DNA of 64,000 nt from Citrobacter sp. wls619 (GTDB lineage: Bacteria; Pseudomonadota; Gammaproteobacteria; Enterobacterales; Enterobacteriaceae). Under the pieces are notes generated by a model. It saw only the letters and a list, made by a program, of their open reading frames with translations, was not told the DNA's origin and did not search any database. The stretch is from positions 229,371 to 293,370 of the forward strand of contig NZ_SZXJ01000101.1 in NCBI RefSeq assembly GCF_005281345.1. Reading direction: 5' to 3'. Within the stretch, counting starts at the first letter, position 1. Every line of letters begins with the position of its first letter. A program made the position numbers and the translations under genes. Positions 48,813 to 60,636 of this stretch are shown here, one piece after another.

Positions 48813-49787
48813 ATGCAATACAACACCTTAGGAAAAACCGACCTTCGGGTCTCCCGCCTTTGTCTGGGCTGCATGACGTTTGGCGAACCCCATCGCGGCA
48901 ATCACGCCTGGACGCTACCAGAAGAGAGTAGTCGCCCGATTATCAAACATGCCCTTGAGGGTGGTATTAACTTTTTCGATACCGCAAACAGTTACTCCGC
49001 AGGCAGCAGTGAGGAAATTGTCGGCCGTGCGCTGCGCGATTTCGCCCGCCGCGAAGATGTCGTGGTGGCGACCAAGGTTTTTCACCAGGTAGATGATTTA
49101 GCAGAAGGATTATCCCGCGCACAAATCCTGCGCTCAATCGACGACAGCCTCAGACGCCTGGGTATGGACTATGTGGACATCCTGCAAATTCACCGTTGGG
49201 ATTACAACACGCCCATTGAAGAAACGCTGGAAGCGCTTAATGACGTCGTAAAAGCCGGAAAAGCGCGCTACATCGGCGCATCATCCATGCACGCTTCGCA
49301 GTTTGCTCAGGCACTGGCCCTGCAGAAACAACACGGCTGGGCGCAATTTATCAGCATGCAGGATCACTACAACCTGATCTACCGCGAAGAAGAACGCGAA
49401 ATGCTACCGCTTTGCTCTCAGGAGGGTGTGGCGGTGATCCCATGGAGCCCGCTGGCGCGTGGTCGCCTGACGCGCCCGTGGGGAGAAACGACCGCGCGTC
49501 TGGTTTCCGATGAGGTCGGTAAAAATTTGTACAGCGAGAGCGATGAAAACGACGCACAAATTGCCGAACGGCTGACCGGCGTCAGCGAGGAACTGGGCGT
49601 AACGCGCGCGCAGGTCGCGCTGGCATGGCTGTTAAGCAAGCCAGGCGTCGCCGCACCGATTATCGGCTCATCGCGGGAAGAACAGTTGGATGAATTACTT
49701 AACGCGGTAGATTTAACGCTGAAACCAGAGCACATTGCCGAACTGGAAATGCCGTACAAACAGCATCCGGTGGTGGGATTTAAATAA
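48813..49787 (+). CDS. yajO: Aldo-keto reductase family protein YajO
   Basis: The 324-residue protein is an aldo-keto reductase of the Tas/YajO type. Catalytic residues lie in FFDTANSYS (Asp, Tyr), VVATKV (Lys) and QIHRWD (His). E. coli YajO has been linked to making DXP from ribulose 5-phosphate, matching the dxs neighbour. The start at 48813 follows AGCAGGAGCG; an in-frame ATG ten codons upstream (48783) is less likely. Confidence 0.95.
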   Translation: MQYNTLGKTDLRVSRLCLGCMTFGEPHRGNHAWTLPEESSRPIIKHALEGGINFFDTANSYSAGSSEEIVGRALRDFARREDVVVATKVFHQVDDLAEGLSRAQILRSIDDSLRRLGMDYVDILQIHRWDYNTPIEETLEALNDVVKAGKARYIGASSMHASQFAQALALQKQHGWAQFISMQDHYNLIYREEEREMLPLCSQEGVAVIPWSPLARGRLTRPWGETTARLVSDEVGKNLYSESDENDAQIAERLTGVSEELGVTRAQVALAWLLSKPGVAAPIIGSSREEQLDELLNAVDLTLKPEHIAELEMPYKQHPVVGFK

Positions 49788-49801
49788 GCGCGGTTGTAGA
49801 T

Positions 49802-49839
49802 TGTAGGCCGGATAAGGCGTTTACGCCGCCATCCGGCAT
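49802..49839. repeat. REP element between yajO and pgpA
   Basis: TGTAGGCCGGATAAGGCG and CGCCGCCATCCGGCA form a REP palindrome between convergent genes. Confidence 0.88.
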
Positions 49840-49844
49840 CCCCT

Positions 49845-50363
49845 TTAAATGATCCCTACCGGCCAGTGATGGCCGATAAAATACAGGATCCCTGCAGAAA
49901 GTATCCCGGCGACAATATCATCGATCATGATCCCCGTGCCGCCATGTACGTTACGATCGAACCAGCGAATCGGCCAGGGTTTCCACATATCCAGAATACG
50001 GAAAATCACAAATCCAGCGGCAACCCACTGCCAGTCGTTGGTCGGCAGCGCCATCAGGGTTATCCACATTCCGACAAACTCGTCCCAGACAATGCTGCCG
50101 TGATCGTGCACACCCATATCTTTTGCCGTCTGATGGCACAGATAGACGCCAATACAGATCGACAGCATGACCACCAGTGAATAGAGTTGCCACGGCAGAA
50201 ATGTCATTAAATACCAAAATGGGATCGCCGCCAGCGATCCCATGGTGCCCGGTACAATCGGGCTCAATCCACTGCCAAATCCGGTAGCCAGCAGGTGCCA
50301 CGGATTACGCATGCTCAAACGGCTTTTTGCGACATCTTTTTTAAGGCGCGGCAAAATGGTCAT
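49845..50363 (-). CDS. pgpA: Phosphatidylglycerophosphatase A
   Basis: The 172-residue inner-membrane enzyme dephosphorylates phosphatidylglycerol phosphate. The PgpA motifs [21 protein letters not shown], and [18 protein letters not shown], rich in acidic residues for magnesium binding, are intact, with about four membrane segments. The start at 50363 lies within the thiL 3' end (23-base overlap). It is the last gene of the nrdR-ribD-ribH-nusB-thiL-pgpA series. Confidence 0.96.
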   Translation of the reverse strand: MTILPRLKKDVAKSRLSMRNPWHLLATGFGSGLSPIVPGTMGSLAAIPFWYLMTFLPWQLYSLVVMLSICIGVYLCHQTAKDMGVHDHGSIVWDEFVGMWITLMALPTNDWQWVAAGFVIFRILDMWKPWPIRWFDRNVHGGTGIMIDDIVAGILSAGILYFIGHHWPVGII

Positions 50364-51318
50364 ATCCTTTCCAGTCAAACGTGACGGGCTTTCCATCACG
50401 CGTAAAATGAATGCCTTCCACATCCGCACTCATCTGCCCAATGCAGGTAAACGGTGTGCCGAGATGCCCCAGCGCGACGTCCAGCGCCCCACGATTCATT
50501 TCCGGTACGGTAAAGCATAACTCATAATCTTCACCGCCCGAGAGCGCCCAACGCAACGCCTGTTCAGGCTCGACGTGTTGGGTAAACGCAGTGGAATATG
50601 GCAGAGCATCGACGTTAATCCGTGCGCCGCAGCCGCTGGCTTTAACGATATGGCCCAGATCTGAAATCAGACCGTCCGAGAGATCGATAGCGGCACTCGC
50701 CAGGTCGCGCAGGGCTTGCCCTTGTAAAATTCGCGGCGTAGGACGCAGGTGCCGCTTGAGCAGATAGTCAGCATCTTTGGCATCAGTTACCTGCAATCGG
50801 TTTTGCAGAATAGCCAACCCGGCAGCGCTGTCGCCCGGCGTACCGGTAACGTAAATCCAGTCGCCCGGTTTCGCACCGGAGCGTTTTAAGGCCCGTCCAA
50901 CCGGGACGTAGCCATGAATACCCAGCGTCAGCGACAGCGGCCCACGCGTGGTGTCACCGCCAATCAGCTGCATATCATAGTAATTCAGGAGCTCAAACAG
51001 GCCATCACTGAAAGCTTCAAGCCAGGCTTCATCGACGTCAGGCAATGTGATTGCCAGCGTCAGCCATGCCGGATCGGCTCCCATCGCTGCCAGATCGCTC
51101 AAGTTCACCGCCAGCGCTTTCCAGGCAAGGTCTGTGGGATCGATATCGGGGAGGAAGTGGTTGCCAGCCACCAGCGTATCGGTACTGATCGCCAGCGTCT
51201 GTTTTTCAGGAATGTTCAGAAGTGCGCAATCGTCGCCAATACCGGTTTCGACATCAAGACGAGAGCTTCTTACGCGGTCAAAATAACGGGCAATCAGGGA
51301 AAACTCGCCACATGCCAT
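50341..51318 (-). CDS. thiL: Thiamine-monophosphate kinase
   Basis: The 325-residue enzyme phosphorylates thiamine monophosphate to the active diphosphate, the last step of thiamine synthesis. It belongs to the PurM/AIR synthase family, with GIGDDCALL near the N-terminus and IGGDTTRG and [12 protein letters not shown] further on. The stop overlaps pgpA by 23 bases. A hairpin with terminator form lies in the 76-base gap after nusB. Confidence 0.97.
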   Translation of the reverse strand: MACGEFSLIARYFDRVRSSRLDVETGIGDDCALLNIPEKQTLAISTDTLVAGNHFLPDIDPTDLAWKALAVNLSDLAAMGADPAWLTLAITLPDVDEAWLEAFSDGLFELLNYYDMQLIGGDTTRGPLSLTLGIHGYVPVGRALKRSGAKPGDWIYVTGTPGDSAAGLAILQNRLQVTDAKDADYLLKRHLRPTPRILQGQALRDLASAAIDLSDGLISDLGHIVKASGCGARINVDALPYSTAFTQHVEPEQALRWALSGGEDYELCFTVPEMNRGALDVALGHLGTPFTCIGQMSADVEGIHFTRDGKPVTFDWKGYDHFAAP

Positions 51319-51336
51319 ACGTTATGCCTCAGCAGG

Positions 51337-51387
51337 AAAAAAGAAAAAGCCGGGGACAGTGGAAACAGGTTCCACCCTCCAGCCGGC
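51337..51387 (-). terminator. Terminator-like hairpin between nusB and thiL
   Basis: On the minus strand an outer stem GCCGG/CCGGC encloses an inner hairpin GTGGAA, five-base loop, TTCCAC, then a T-run (TTTTTCTTTTTT). It lies between the nusB stop and the thiL start in what should be one operon, so partial termination or attenuation is possible. Confidence 0.7.
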
Positions 51388-51394
51388 CTCGGGA

Positions 51395-51814
51395 TCACTT
51401 TTTGTTGGGGCGAATCACAGGTGCTGCTTTATCCAGTACGCCGTTGACGAATTTGTGGCTATCTTCAGCGCCGAAGGTTTTCGCCAGTTCAATCGCTTCG
51501 TTAATGGCCACTTTATACGGCACATCACTACGCTTAGACAGTTCGAACAGCGCAATACGCAGCACGGCTTTTTCTACCTGACCCAGCTCTTCCAACAGGC
51601 GAGACAGGTAAGGCTTCATCAGTCCATCCAGGTACGCGCTGTTAGTCGCCACCCCGGACAGCAGTTCACGGAAATACAGAACGTCGACATCTTTTACGTC
51701 CTGTTCCGCCAGGAACTGGTATTCAACATCAGCGATGTCGTTCTGGGACAACTGCCAGGAGTAGAGCGCCTGGACGGCACACTCACGGGCGCGGCGACGA
51801 GCAGCAGGTTTCAC
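51395..51814 (-). CDS. nusB: Transcription antitermination factor NusB
   Basis: The 139-residue all-helical protein binds boxA RNA with NusE (S10) to form the antitermination complex on rRNA operons. The Arg-rich N-terminus ([19 protein letters not shown]) is the RNA-binding part. It follows ribH by 19 bases and precedes thiL. Confidence 0.97.
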   Translation of the reverse strand: MKPAARRRARECAVQALYSWQLSQNDIADVEYQFLAEQDVKDVDVLYFRELLSGVATNSAYLDGLMKPYLSRLLEELGQVEKAVLRIALFELSKRSDVPYKVAINEAIELAKTFGAEDSHKFVNGVLDKAAPVIRPNKK

Positions 51815-51833
51815 GGATTTCCCCTTACAAAAA

Positions 51834-52304
51834 TCAGGCCTTGATGGCTTTCAATACATTAATCATTTCAAGCGCAGTCAGTGCAGCTTCTGCGCCTTTG
51901 TTGCCGGCTTTGGTGCCAGCACGTTCGATGGCTTGTTCAATACTTTCGGTGGTCAGAACACCGAAGGCTACCGGAATACCGCTGTCCTGAGCGACATGCG
52001 CCAGGCCATTGCTTGCACCGCCAGCCACATATTCGAAGTGTGCGGTACCGCCACGGATAACCGTACCCAGCGCAATCACCGCGTCATATTTACCGGTTTT
52101 TGCCAGTGCGTCAGCCGCCAGCGGCAGCTCATACGCGCCTGGAACCCAAACGACGGTAATATTTTCATCTTTAACCTGACCAATACGTTTCAGGGCGTCG
52201 ATCGCACCTTCCAGCAGGCTGTCATTGATAAAGTTGTTGAAACGCGCAATGGTGATGGCGACGCGAGCGTCCGGGGTAGCAACGTTAGCTTCAATAATGT
52301 TCAT
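51834..52304 (-). CDS. ribH: 6,7-dimethyl-8-ribityllumazine synthase
   Basis: The 156-residue enzyme (also ribE in E. coli) joins 5-amino-6-ribitylaminouracil with dihydroxybutanone phosphate in riboflavin synthesis. Family motifs are intact: [31 protein letters not shown] with the catalytic His, and [10 protein letters not shown]. It forms an icosahedral shell in many bacteria. It follows ribD by 86 bases and precedes nusB. Confidence 0.97.
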   Translation of the reverse strand: MNIIEANVATPDARVAITIARFNNFINDSLLEGAIDALKRIGQVKDENITVVWVPGAYELPLAADALAKTGKYDAVIALGTVIRGGTAHFEYVAGGASNGLAHVAQDSGIPVAFGVLTTESIEQAIERAGTKAGNKGAEAALTALEMINVLKAIKA

Positions 52305-52390
52305 ATTCTTCCTTCGGATTCACTAGACCCCGCAGGGGGGCGGATTTTATCATAATAATCTGTGCGCTGCTTCCCTTTCGAACCGGGAGA

Positions 52391-53494
52391 TCATGCGCCC
52401 ACTAAATGCAGGCAAAGGTCCGGACCTACATGGCGTATTTCGTTGAATTTGAAATGGGGGGCGTCAGCCAGTTTCTCAAGGCCTGGAAGCACACATAATC
52501 CCCGGGCATCACTGCCTAACAGTTTAGGCGCAACATAGACGATTAGCTCATCCACCACGCCAGCCTGTAATAACGCGCCTGCAAGTGTTGGCCCGGCCTC
52601 AACCCAAATACTGTTAATTTGCTGCTTGCCCAGCTGCATCATCAACACCACCAGATCCAGATGCCCGTTATGTTCCGGCACCTTCAGGCTACGAACCGTT
52701 TCCGGCCAGCTGCGAGGATCGTCCTGGGTACGGACAATCCAGGTTTCTCCAGGCTGTTGCACAATACGATGCGCCGGTGTCACCTGGTTCTGGCTATCAA
52801 GTACAATACGGATCGGCTGGCGCAGATTTTCCTGCGGATAACTCGCCTGGGTTGACTCCCCCAGTTCTTCCCAACGAACGGTAAGCTGAGGGTCATCCGC
52901 CAGTACCGTGGCGCTGCTGGTTAAAATGGCATGACTTTGCGCGCGCAGGCGTTGCACATCGCGACGTGCCTGCGGCGAGGTGATCCACTGGCTTTCACCA
53001 CTGGCCATCGCCGTACGCCCATCAAGCGAGGCGCCCAGCTTGAGCTGTACGTAAGGGAATCCGGTACGCATCCGTTTGAGAAAGCCCTTATTAAGCTGCT
53101 CAACTTCGCTCATCATCAGGCCATGGCTGACGTCAATGCCCGCCTGCTGCAAGCGATAAAGCCCACGGCCAGCGACCTGTGGATTAGGATCTTGCATAGC
53201 AGCAACCACACGCGTCACACCGGCGGCGATCAGCGCATCGCAGCACGGCGGCGTGCGACCATGATGACTACAGGGTTCAAGCGTAACGTAGGCCGTTGCC
53301 CCCTGCGCTTTTTCTCCCGCCATACGCAGAGCATGGACTTCGGCATGAGGCTCGCCCGCGCGATGGTGATACCCCTCACCGACGATTTCCCCATCTTTAA
53401 CAATCACACAGCCCACGTTGGGATTGGGGTGAGTAGTAAAACGTCCGCGCGCAGCAAGCTTCAGCGCTCGCGCCATGTACAATTCATCCTGCAT
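52391..53494 (-). CDS. ribD: Bifunctional riboflavin deaminase/reductase
   Basis: The 367-residue protein deaminates and then reduces the pyrimidine intermediate of riboflavin synthesis. The N-terminal zinc deaminase has HAEVHAL and PCSHHGRTPPCCDAL; the C-terminal NADPH reductase part begins near residue 146 with YVQLKLGASLDGRTA. It lies three bases after nrdR, so the two are co-transcribed. Confidence 0.98.
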   Translation of the reverse strand: MQDELYMARALKLAARGRFTTHPNPNVGCVIVKDGEIVGEGYHHRAGEPHAEVHALRMAGEKAQGATAYVTLEPCSHHGRTPPCCDALIAAGVTRVVAAMQDPNPQVAGRGLYRLQQAGIDVSHGLMMSEVEQLNKGFLKRMRTGFPYVQLKLGASLDGRTAMASGESQWITSPQARRDVQRLRAQSHAILTSSATVLADDPQLTVRWEELGESTQASYPQENLRQPIRIVLDSQNQVTPAHRIVQQPGETWIVRTQDDPRSWPETVRSLKVPEHNGHLDLVVLMMQLGKQQINSIWVEAGPTLAGALLQAGVVDELIVYVAPKLLGSDARGLCVLPGLEKLADAPHFKFNEIRHVGPDLCLHLVGA

Positions 53495-53497
53495 GGC

Positions 53498-53962
<465 letters not shown>

Positions 53963-54101
53963 TTAGTGGTTCGCAGAAATCTATTTTACCCTGAACTGGC
54001 GTGACAACAAAGGCGGAGCGCTTTTGAGACAAAGGATCGATGCCTTCGTGCTCTGCGCACACTACCATTATGCTATCGCGACAATGAAGGAAGTAATCAC
54101 A

Positions 54102-54641
54102 ATGACAAGACGTTACCTAAGAATTCTCCTGGTGGGAAGCCTCTTTAGCCTCAGCGCCTGTGCACAGCAAAGCGAAGTACGCCAGATGCATCAAAGCGTT
54201 AGCACGTTGAATAAAGAGATGACGCAGCTCAATCAGGAAACGGTAAAAATTACGCAACAAAATATGTTGAATGCCAAATCGACCAGCGGAGCCTACCTGC
54301 TACCCGGTTCCAAAACACCTGCCCGGCTGGATAGTCAGATCGGCACGCTGCGTATGTCGCTGGTGAATATTGCGCCAAATGCGGCAGGAACGCGCCTGAC
54401 GCTGCGGATTCAGGGGGAATCGAATACCCCGCTCCCTGCCTTTAGCGGTACTGTAGAGTACGGACAGATTCAGGGCACCACAGACAACTACCAGGAAGTG
54501 AATGTACAGAATCAGTTGATAAACGCCCCGGCGAGTATCCTTGCCCCCAGCGATGTAGATATTCCGTTGCAGCTAAACGGACTGTCTCCTGACCAGTTAG
54601 GTTTTGTTCGCATCCACGACATCCAGCCTGTTAGTCAATAA
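54102..54641 (+). CDS. yajI: YajI, lipoprotein of unknown function
   Basis: The 179-residue protein has a lipoprotein signal peptide with lipobox LSAC and Cys20. A predicted coiled coil covers about residues 25-55 (VRQMHQSVSTLNKEMTQLNQ). The rest is a beta-rich DUF3251-type domain. The function is unknown. A longer in-frame ATG at 54024 is possible, but the 54102 start directly precedes a proper signal peptide and has a GGAAGTAATC ribosome-binding region. Confidence 0.93.
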   Translation: MTRRYLRILLVGSLFSLSACAQQSEVRQMHQSVSTLNKEMTQLNQETVKITQQNMLNAKSTSGAYLLPGSKTPARLDSQIGTLRMSLVNIAPNAAGTRLTLRIQGESNTPLPAFSGTVEYGQIQGTTDNYQEVNVQNQLINAPASILAPSDVDIPLQLNGLSPDQLGFVRIHDIQPVSQ

Positions 54642-54813
54642 ACTTTTTGCGGAACGTTTTTGTGCGTTCCGCAACATCACTCCGCCTTATTATGTTACTC
54701 CCCTGACATAACCGATATTTCCGGTAAAACTTGGCAACATTCATGGGAGCCAGTACAATTCGCCGCCTAAAGTACGCAAACGTGAACGCAATCGATTACG
54801 TAAATGATAGAAC

Positions 54814-54838
54814 TGTGAAACAAGACATATTTTTGTGA
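54814..54838 (+). promoter_or_regulatory. Candidate CRP/CytR control region of tsx
   Basis: Two TGTGA half-sites (54814-54818 and 54834-54838) stand 20 bases apart upstream of tsx, each followed by a degenerate second half. E. coli tsx is controlled by CRP with CytR and by DeoR, so these are the likely CRP sites. Their assignment is from motif and known regulation. Confidence 0.5.
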
Positions 54839-54939
54839 ACAATGATTTTTATAATAGGCTCCGAAGAAATACGAAATATTTAGAAACGCAATTTGCGCCT
54901 TTTTCACTCCCGAAAGGGATTTCAAACAGTGGCATACAT

Positions 54940-55806
54940 ATGAAAAAAACATTACTTGCAGCCGGTGCAGTGCTGGCGCTCTCCTCATCATTTACTGTTG
55001 CAAACGCGGCAGAAAATGACAAACCGCAATATCTTTCCGACTGGTGGCATCAGAGCGTTAACGTTGTGGGTAGCTACCACACTCGCTTTTCTCCGAAGCT
55101 GAACAACGACGTTTATCTCGAATACGAAGCGTTTGCCAAAAAAGACTGGTTTGATTTCTATGGCTACATCGATATTCCTAAGACCTTTGACTGGGGTAAC
55201 GGCAACGATAAAGGCATCTGGTCTGACGGTTCCCCGCTGTTCATGGAAATCGAACCGCGTTTCTCTATCGATAAACTGACGGGTGCTGACCTGAGCTTTG
55301 GTCCGTTCAAAGAATGGTACTTTGCCAACAACTATATCTACGATATGGGTGACAACAAAGCCAGCCGTCAGAGCACCTGGTACATGGGTCTGGGTACTGA
55401 TATCGACACCGGCCTGCCGATGGGCCTGTCTCTGAACGTGTATGCTAAATACCAGTGGCAGAACTATGGCGCGTCTAACGAAAACGAGTGGGATGGTTAC
55501 CGTTTCAAAGTTAAATACTTTGTGCCAATCACTCAGGTTTGGGGCGGCCAGCTGACCTATATCGGCTTCACCAACTTCGACTGGGGCTCAGATCTGGGTG
55601 ATGATCCGAACCGTACCAGCAACTCTATCGCATCCAGCCATGTTCTGGCCCTGAACTATGATCACTGGCACTACTCTGTCGTCGCGCGTTATTTCCATAA
55701 CGGCGGCCAGTGGAAAGGCGGCGATACTCTGAACTGGGGCGAAGGTGACTTCAGCGCGAAATCTACCGGTTGGGGTGGTTACCTGGTTGTAGGTTACAAC
55801 TTCTAA
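54940..55806 (+). CDS. tsx: Nucleoside-specific outer-membrane channel Tsx
   Basis: The 288-residue precursor has a Sec signal peptide of 23 residues ending ANA before AENDKPQ. The mature protein is a 12-strand beta-barrel that lets nucleosides cross the outer membrane and ends with a C-terminal aromatic (GYNF) needed for Bam assembly. It is six residues shorter than E. coli Tsx, and several surface loops differ, which matters because Tsx is the receptor for phage T6 and colicin K. The start at 54940 gives the signal peptide. Confidence 0.96.
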   Translation: MKKTLLAAGAVLALSSSFTVANAAENDKPQYLSDWWHQSVNVVGSYHTRFSPKLNNDVYLEYEAFAKKDWFDFYGYIDIPKTFDWGNGNDKGIWSDGSPLFMEIEPRFSIDKLTGADLSFGPFKEWYFANNYIYDMGDNKASRQSTWYMGLGTDIDTGLPMGLSLNVYAKYQWQNYGASNENEWDGYRFKVKYFVPITQVWGGQLTYIGFTNFDWGSDLGDDPNRTSNSIASSHVLALNYDHWHYSVVARYFHNGGQWKGGDTLNWGEGDFSAKSTGWGGYLVVGYNF

Positions 55807-55827
55807 TCCAGTAAATTAATCAAAGAC

Positions 55828-55854
55828 AAGCCAGCTTAACCGCTGGCTTTTTTT
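55828..55854 (+). terminator. Terminator of tsx
   Basis: AAGCCAGC, six-base loop, GCTGGCTT followed by more T residues (nine in all) forms a strong terminator 21 bases after the stop. Confidence 0.93.
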
Positions 55855-56036
55855 GTTCCACAGCCAGGCTGTAATGATGATCAGTTAAACATGTATAGAG
55901 AACGTTTTGCTCTGAATAAGTCTCCGTTCCTCAGAGATAGCATGTTCATTATCTCTGCCAACACATGTGATGCTTTCTAAAACTGAGGCGTTAGCTAACT
56001 GGCATTACACAGAGAGGCTGTGGAGTTTCCACAGGC
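55855..56036. other. tsx-secF gap without yajD
   Basis: No gene is supported here. In E. coli K-12 the HNH-nuclease-like gene yajD lies in this place; it is missing from this window. The region contains short repeats (two stretches with ATCTCTG / CAGAGAT arms around 55933-55960) but nothing recognisable as yajD. Confidence 0.5.
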
Positions 56037-56066
56037 AAAAAAAATCCCGACCTTGCGATCGGGATT
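56037..56066 (-). terminator. Terminator of the yajC-secDF operon
   Basis: AATCCCGA and TCGGGATT arms form an 8-bp stem preceded by an eight-A tract on the plus strand, giving a T-run downstream of secF. Confidence 0.9.
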
Positions 56067-56088
56067 TCAGTACTTTTGCCTGCGTTGG

Positions 56089-57060
56089 TTAAGGCAGAAT
56101 TGACGGCTGATCCGCCCCTTCTTTCTCGACCTTCTGCTGCAGCATGTGCTCGCGCTTCATACCCAGCTTCAACGCCAGTGCCGAAGCCACATAGATAGAC
56201 GATGCAGTACCGATAGACACACCGATCAACATGGTCAGCGAGAAGCCTTCCAGTACCGGGCCACCGAACAGGAACAGCATCAGGATAACCATCAACGTGG
56301 TACCGGATGTAATCAACGTACGGTGCAGCGTCTGGGTCAGTGACACGTTAAAGATTTCGTAAGGCGTACCGCGACGAATCTTGCGGAAGTTTTCACGAAT
56401 ACGGTCAGATACCACGATACTGTCGTTCAACGAGTAACCGATTACCGACATCAGTGAGGCAACGATAGTCAGGTCAATCTCGATATGGAACAACGACAGG
56501 ATCCCGAGCGTAATGATAACGTCGTGCGCCAATGCGATAACCACACCTGCCGCCAGTCGCCACTCGAAGCGGAAACCAACATAGACCAGGATGGAGATCA
56601 GTGCCGCCATCAGCGCCATCGCACCGGTTTGCGCCAGGTCTGCCCCCACGCTCGGCCCGACGAATTCAATTCGCTTCACCGCCGCGTTTTGGTTGGTGGA
56701 CTCGTTAATCACACTCAACACTTTGCTGCCCAACACCTGGCCGCCGTTTGCCCCTTCAGTTGGCGGCATACGCACCATAATGTCGTGGCTGCTGCCGAAG
56801 TTCTGCAGCAGCGGATCCACAAAGCCCGCTTTCTCCAGCGCATCGCGCATCACGTCCATGTCCGCTGGTTTTTCCAGCGTAATTTCAATCACCGTACCAC
56901 CGGTGAAATCGAGCCCCCAGTTAAACCCGCGTACGCCCATCACAATGATGGCCGCAATCAGCAGGAAACCAGAAATGCCGAAAGCCCAGTAGTCCCAGCG
57001 CATAAAGTCCCAGACTTTACGGCCGTGGTTCAATTGTTCAACAGTATATTCCTGTGCCAC
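56089..57060 (-). CDS. secF: Protein-export membrane protein SecF
   Basis: The 323-residue protein has six membrane helices and a periplasmic domain after the first. Together with SecD it uses the proton gradient to help pull proteins through SecYEG. The start is GTG at 57060 (GTGGCACAGGAA), as in E. coli; the longer ATG start at 57105 would overlap secD. It follows secD by 10 bases. Confidence 0.97.
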   Translation of the reverse strand: MAQEYTVEQLNHGRKVWDFMRWDYWAFGISGFLLIAAIIVMGVRGFNWGLDFTGGTVIEITLEKPADMDVMRDALEKAGFVDPLLQNFGSSHDIMVRMPPTEGANGGQVLGSKVLSVINESTNQNAAVKRIEFVGPSVGADLAQTGAMALMAALISILVYVGFRFEWRLAAGVVIALAHDVIITLGILSLFHIEIDLTIVASLMSVIGYSLNDSIVVSDRIRENFRKIRRGTPYEIFNVSLTQTLHRTLITSGTTLMVILMLFLFGGPVLEGFSLTMLIGVSIGTASSIYVASALALKLGMKREHMLQQKVEKEGADQPSILP

Positions 57061-57070
57061 ATCGCACTCC

Positions 57071-58918
57071 TCAGATTGACAGCTTTTTGACGCGCTTGCC
57101 GCCATACAACAGGTTTACGATGGCACGTGTACCGACAATCGCGGTAAACATCGACGTCGCCACACCAATACCAGTAGTAATCGCGAACCCTTTAATTGCC
57201 CCGGTGCCGACTGCGTACAGGATGATGACCTTGATCAACGTCGTAATGTTCGCATCGAAGATGGAGCTAAATGCACCCGCATAACCTTCATTGATTGCTT
57301 GCTGCACCGAACGTCCGTTGCTCAACTCTTCTTTGATACGTTCGTTGATCAATACGTTAGCATCGACCGCGACGGCAAGGGTTAAGACGATCCCCGCAAT
57401 ACCCGGCATACTCAACGTCGCCCCCGGCAATAGTGACATAATGCCGACAATCAATACCAGGTTGGCAATCAGCGCGCTTGTCGCAATCAGACCGAACTTC
57501 TTATAGAAGAAGATCATGAACAGAATTGAAACCACCAGACCGGCCAGACACGCTTCCAGACCCTGTTTAATGTTCTGCATACCCAGGGTTGGGCCGATTG
57601 TCCTTTCTTCAACAATCTGAATCGGCGCAATCAATGCACCAGCACGTAACAGCAGGGAAAGCTGACGCGCTTCATTCGGGTTGTTGATACCGGTAATACG
57701 GAAGCTGTTGCCCAGGCGAGACTGGATGTTGGCAATGTTAATCACCTCTTCCTGTTTCACCAGTACGGCACGACCGTTGGCATCTTTCTTACCGCTGTCT
57801 TTGTACTCCACGAACAGGGTCGCCATCGGTTTACCGATGTTGTCCTTGGTGAAGTTAGACATGATGTTACCACCTGCGCTATCCAGCGAGATGTTAACCT
57901 GCGGCTGATTGTATTCGTCCTGGCTGGAAGTGGAGTCGGTGATGTGGTCACCGGTCAGTATCACGCGCTTGTACAGCACTACTGGCTGACCTTCACGGGA
58001 TTGTTTCACTTCCGAATCACCCGGAACACGTCCGGATGCCGCAGCAGACTGGTCAACGTTGGTATTTACCAGACGGAATTCCAGCGTCGCGGTGGCGCCC
58101 AAAATTTCTTTCGCACGCGCGGTATCCTGGATACCCGGCAGTTCGACGACGATACGGTCAGCACCCTGACGCTGAACAACAGGTTCAGCAACACCCAGTT
58201 GGTTAACACGATTACGCAGAATGTTGATGTTCTGCTGTACCGCGTATTCACGCGCTTCACTCAGGCGCGCATCGGTCATCACCGCACGCAGCGCATTGCT
58301 GCCCTGGCTGGAAATCACCAGATCCTGGTGACGCTTGCTCAGGTAAGAGATCGCTTCATCACGGGCATTTCCATCACGGAAGGTGATGCTCAGACCGTAG
58401 TTATCTTCTTTCCGAACGGTAGTATAAGGAATGCCTTTTTCACGCAGATCGCTGCGCAGGCTATCGATATTTTGTTCCTGCAATTTACCCAGTGCGGTGT
58501 CCATATCCACTTCCATCAGGAAGTGAACGCCGCCACGCAGATCAAGACCGAGTTTCATCGGTTCTGCGTGAATGGCTGCCAGCCAACGGGGCGTTGCCGG
58601 AGCAAGGTTAAGCGCCACGACGTATTGATCACCCAGCACGCCCATCAACACTTCACGTGCGCGCAGTTGGGTATCGGTGGAGTCAAAGCGCGCAAGAATA
58701 GCGCCCTCTTCCAGAGCCACAGACTTAGGTGTGATTTTATCTTCTTGTAACGTTTTCTGGACCTGGATCAGCGTTTGCTCACTGGCGGCGGCACCGCGCA
58801 CGCCAGTGATTTGAACAGCCGGATCCTCACCATACAGGTTGGGAAGTGCGTAAAGCAGGCCGACGATAATAACGACGACCAGCATAATGTACTTCCACAA
58901 AGGATAACGGTTTAACAC
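57071..58918 (-). CDS. secD: Protein-export membrane protein SecD
   Basis: The 615-residue RND-type protein has a first membrane helix (about 8-27), a large periplasmic region with P1 domain, and five C-terminal helices. Conserved motifs [11 protein letters not shown] and the Asp/Arg pair in [14 protein letters not shown], used for proton coupling, are present. It follows yajC by 27 bases and precedes secF in one operon. Confidence 0.98.
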   Translation of the reverse strand: MLNRYPLWKYIMLVVVIIVGLLYALPNLYGEDPAVQITGVRGAAASEQTLIQVQKTLQEDKITPKSVALEEGAILARFDSTDTQLRAREVLMGVLGDQYVVALNLAPATPRWLAAIHAEPMKLGLDLRGGVHFLMEVDMDTALGKLQEQNIDSLRSDLREKGIPYTTVRKEDNYGLSITFRDGNARDEAISYLSKRHQDLVISSQGSNALRAVMTDARLSEAREYAVQQNINILRNRVNQLGVAEPVVQRQGADRIVVELPGIQDTARAKEILGATATLEFRLVNTNVDQSAAASGRVPGDSEVKQSREGQPVVLYKRVILTGDHITDSTSSQDEYNQPQVNISLDSAGGNIMSNFTKDNIGKPMATLFVEYKDSGKKDANGRAVLVKQEEVINIANIQSRLGNSFRITGINNPNEARQLSLLLRAGALIAPIQIVEERTIGPTLGMQNIKQGLEACLAGLVVSILFMIFFYKKFGLIATSALIANLVLIVGIMSLLPGATLSMPGIAGIVLTLAVAVDANVLINERIKEELSNGRSVQQAINEGYAGAFSSIFDANITTLIKVIILYAVGTGAIKGFAITTGIGVATSMFTAIVGTRAIVNLLYGGKRVKKLSI

Positions 58919-58945
58919 GGCAGTTCCCTTTGGGAAAACAATAAA

Positions 58946-59278
58946 TTACAGCGCCTTCATCGTGCCTTTCGGCAGAACGGCAGCTACGAAATCACGTTTG
59001 ATAACCACTTCAGTGGTGTCGTTCAGCGCGATAGCGATGTAGCCAGTTTCTGCTACTTTGGTCACGCGACCTACCAGGCCACCGTTAGTCAGCACTTCAT
59101 CACCCTTGGCAATGGAGCTCATCAGGTTTTTATGTTCTTTGGTACGCTTTTGCTGTGGGCGCAGGATCATGAAGTAGAAAATCAGACCAAACACCACCAG
59201 CATCAGAATCAGAGACATCGGGCTGCCCTGCGCCGGAGCACCTGTTGCCGCTACCGCATCAGAAATAAAAAAGCTCAT
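58946..59278 (-). CDS. yajC: Sec translocon accessory protein YajC
   Basis: The 110-residue protein has a single membrane helix (about 20-38) followed by YFMILRPQQKRTKEHK and a cytoplasmic SH3-like region. It associates with SecDF and AcrB in E. coli. It lies between tgt and secD, in the queA-tgt-yajC-secD-secF operon, 22 bases after tgt. Confidence 0.97.
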   Translation of the reverse strand: MSFFISDAVAATGAPAQGSPMSLILMLVVFGLIFYFMILRPQQKRTKEHKNLMSSIAKGDEVLTNGGLVGRVTKVAETGYIAIALNDTTEVVIKRDFVAAVLPKGTMKAL

Positions 59279-59300
59279 TCAAATTCCCTCATTATTAAAA

Positions 59301-60636
<1,336 letters not shown>

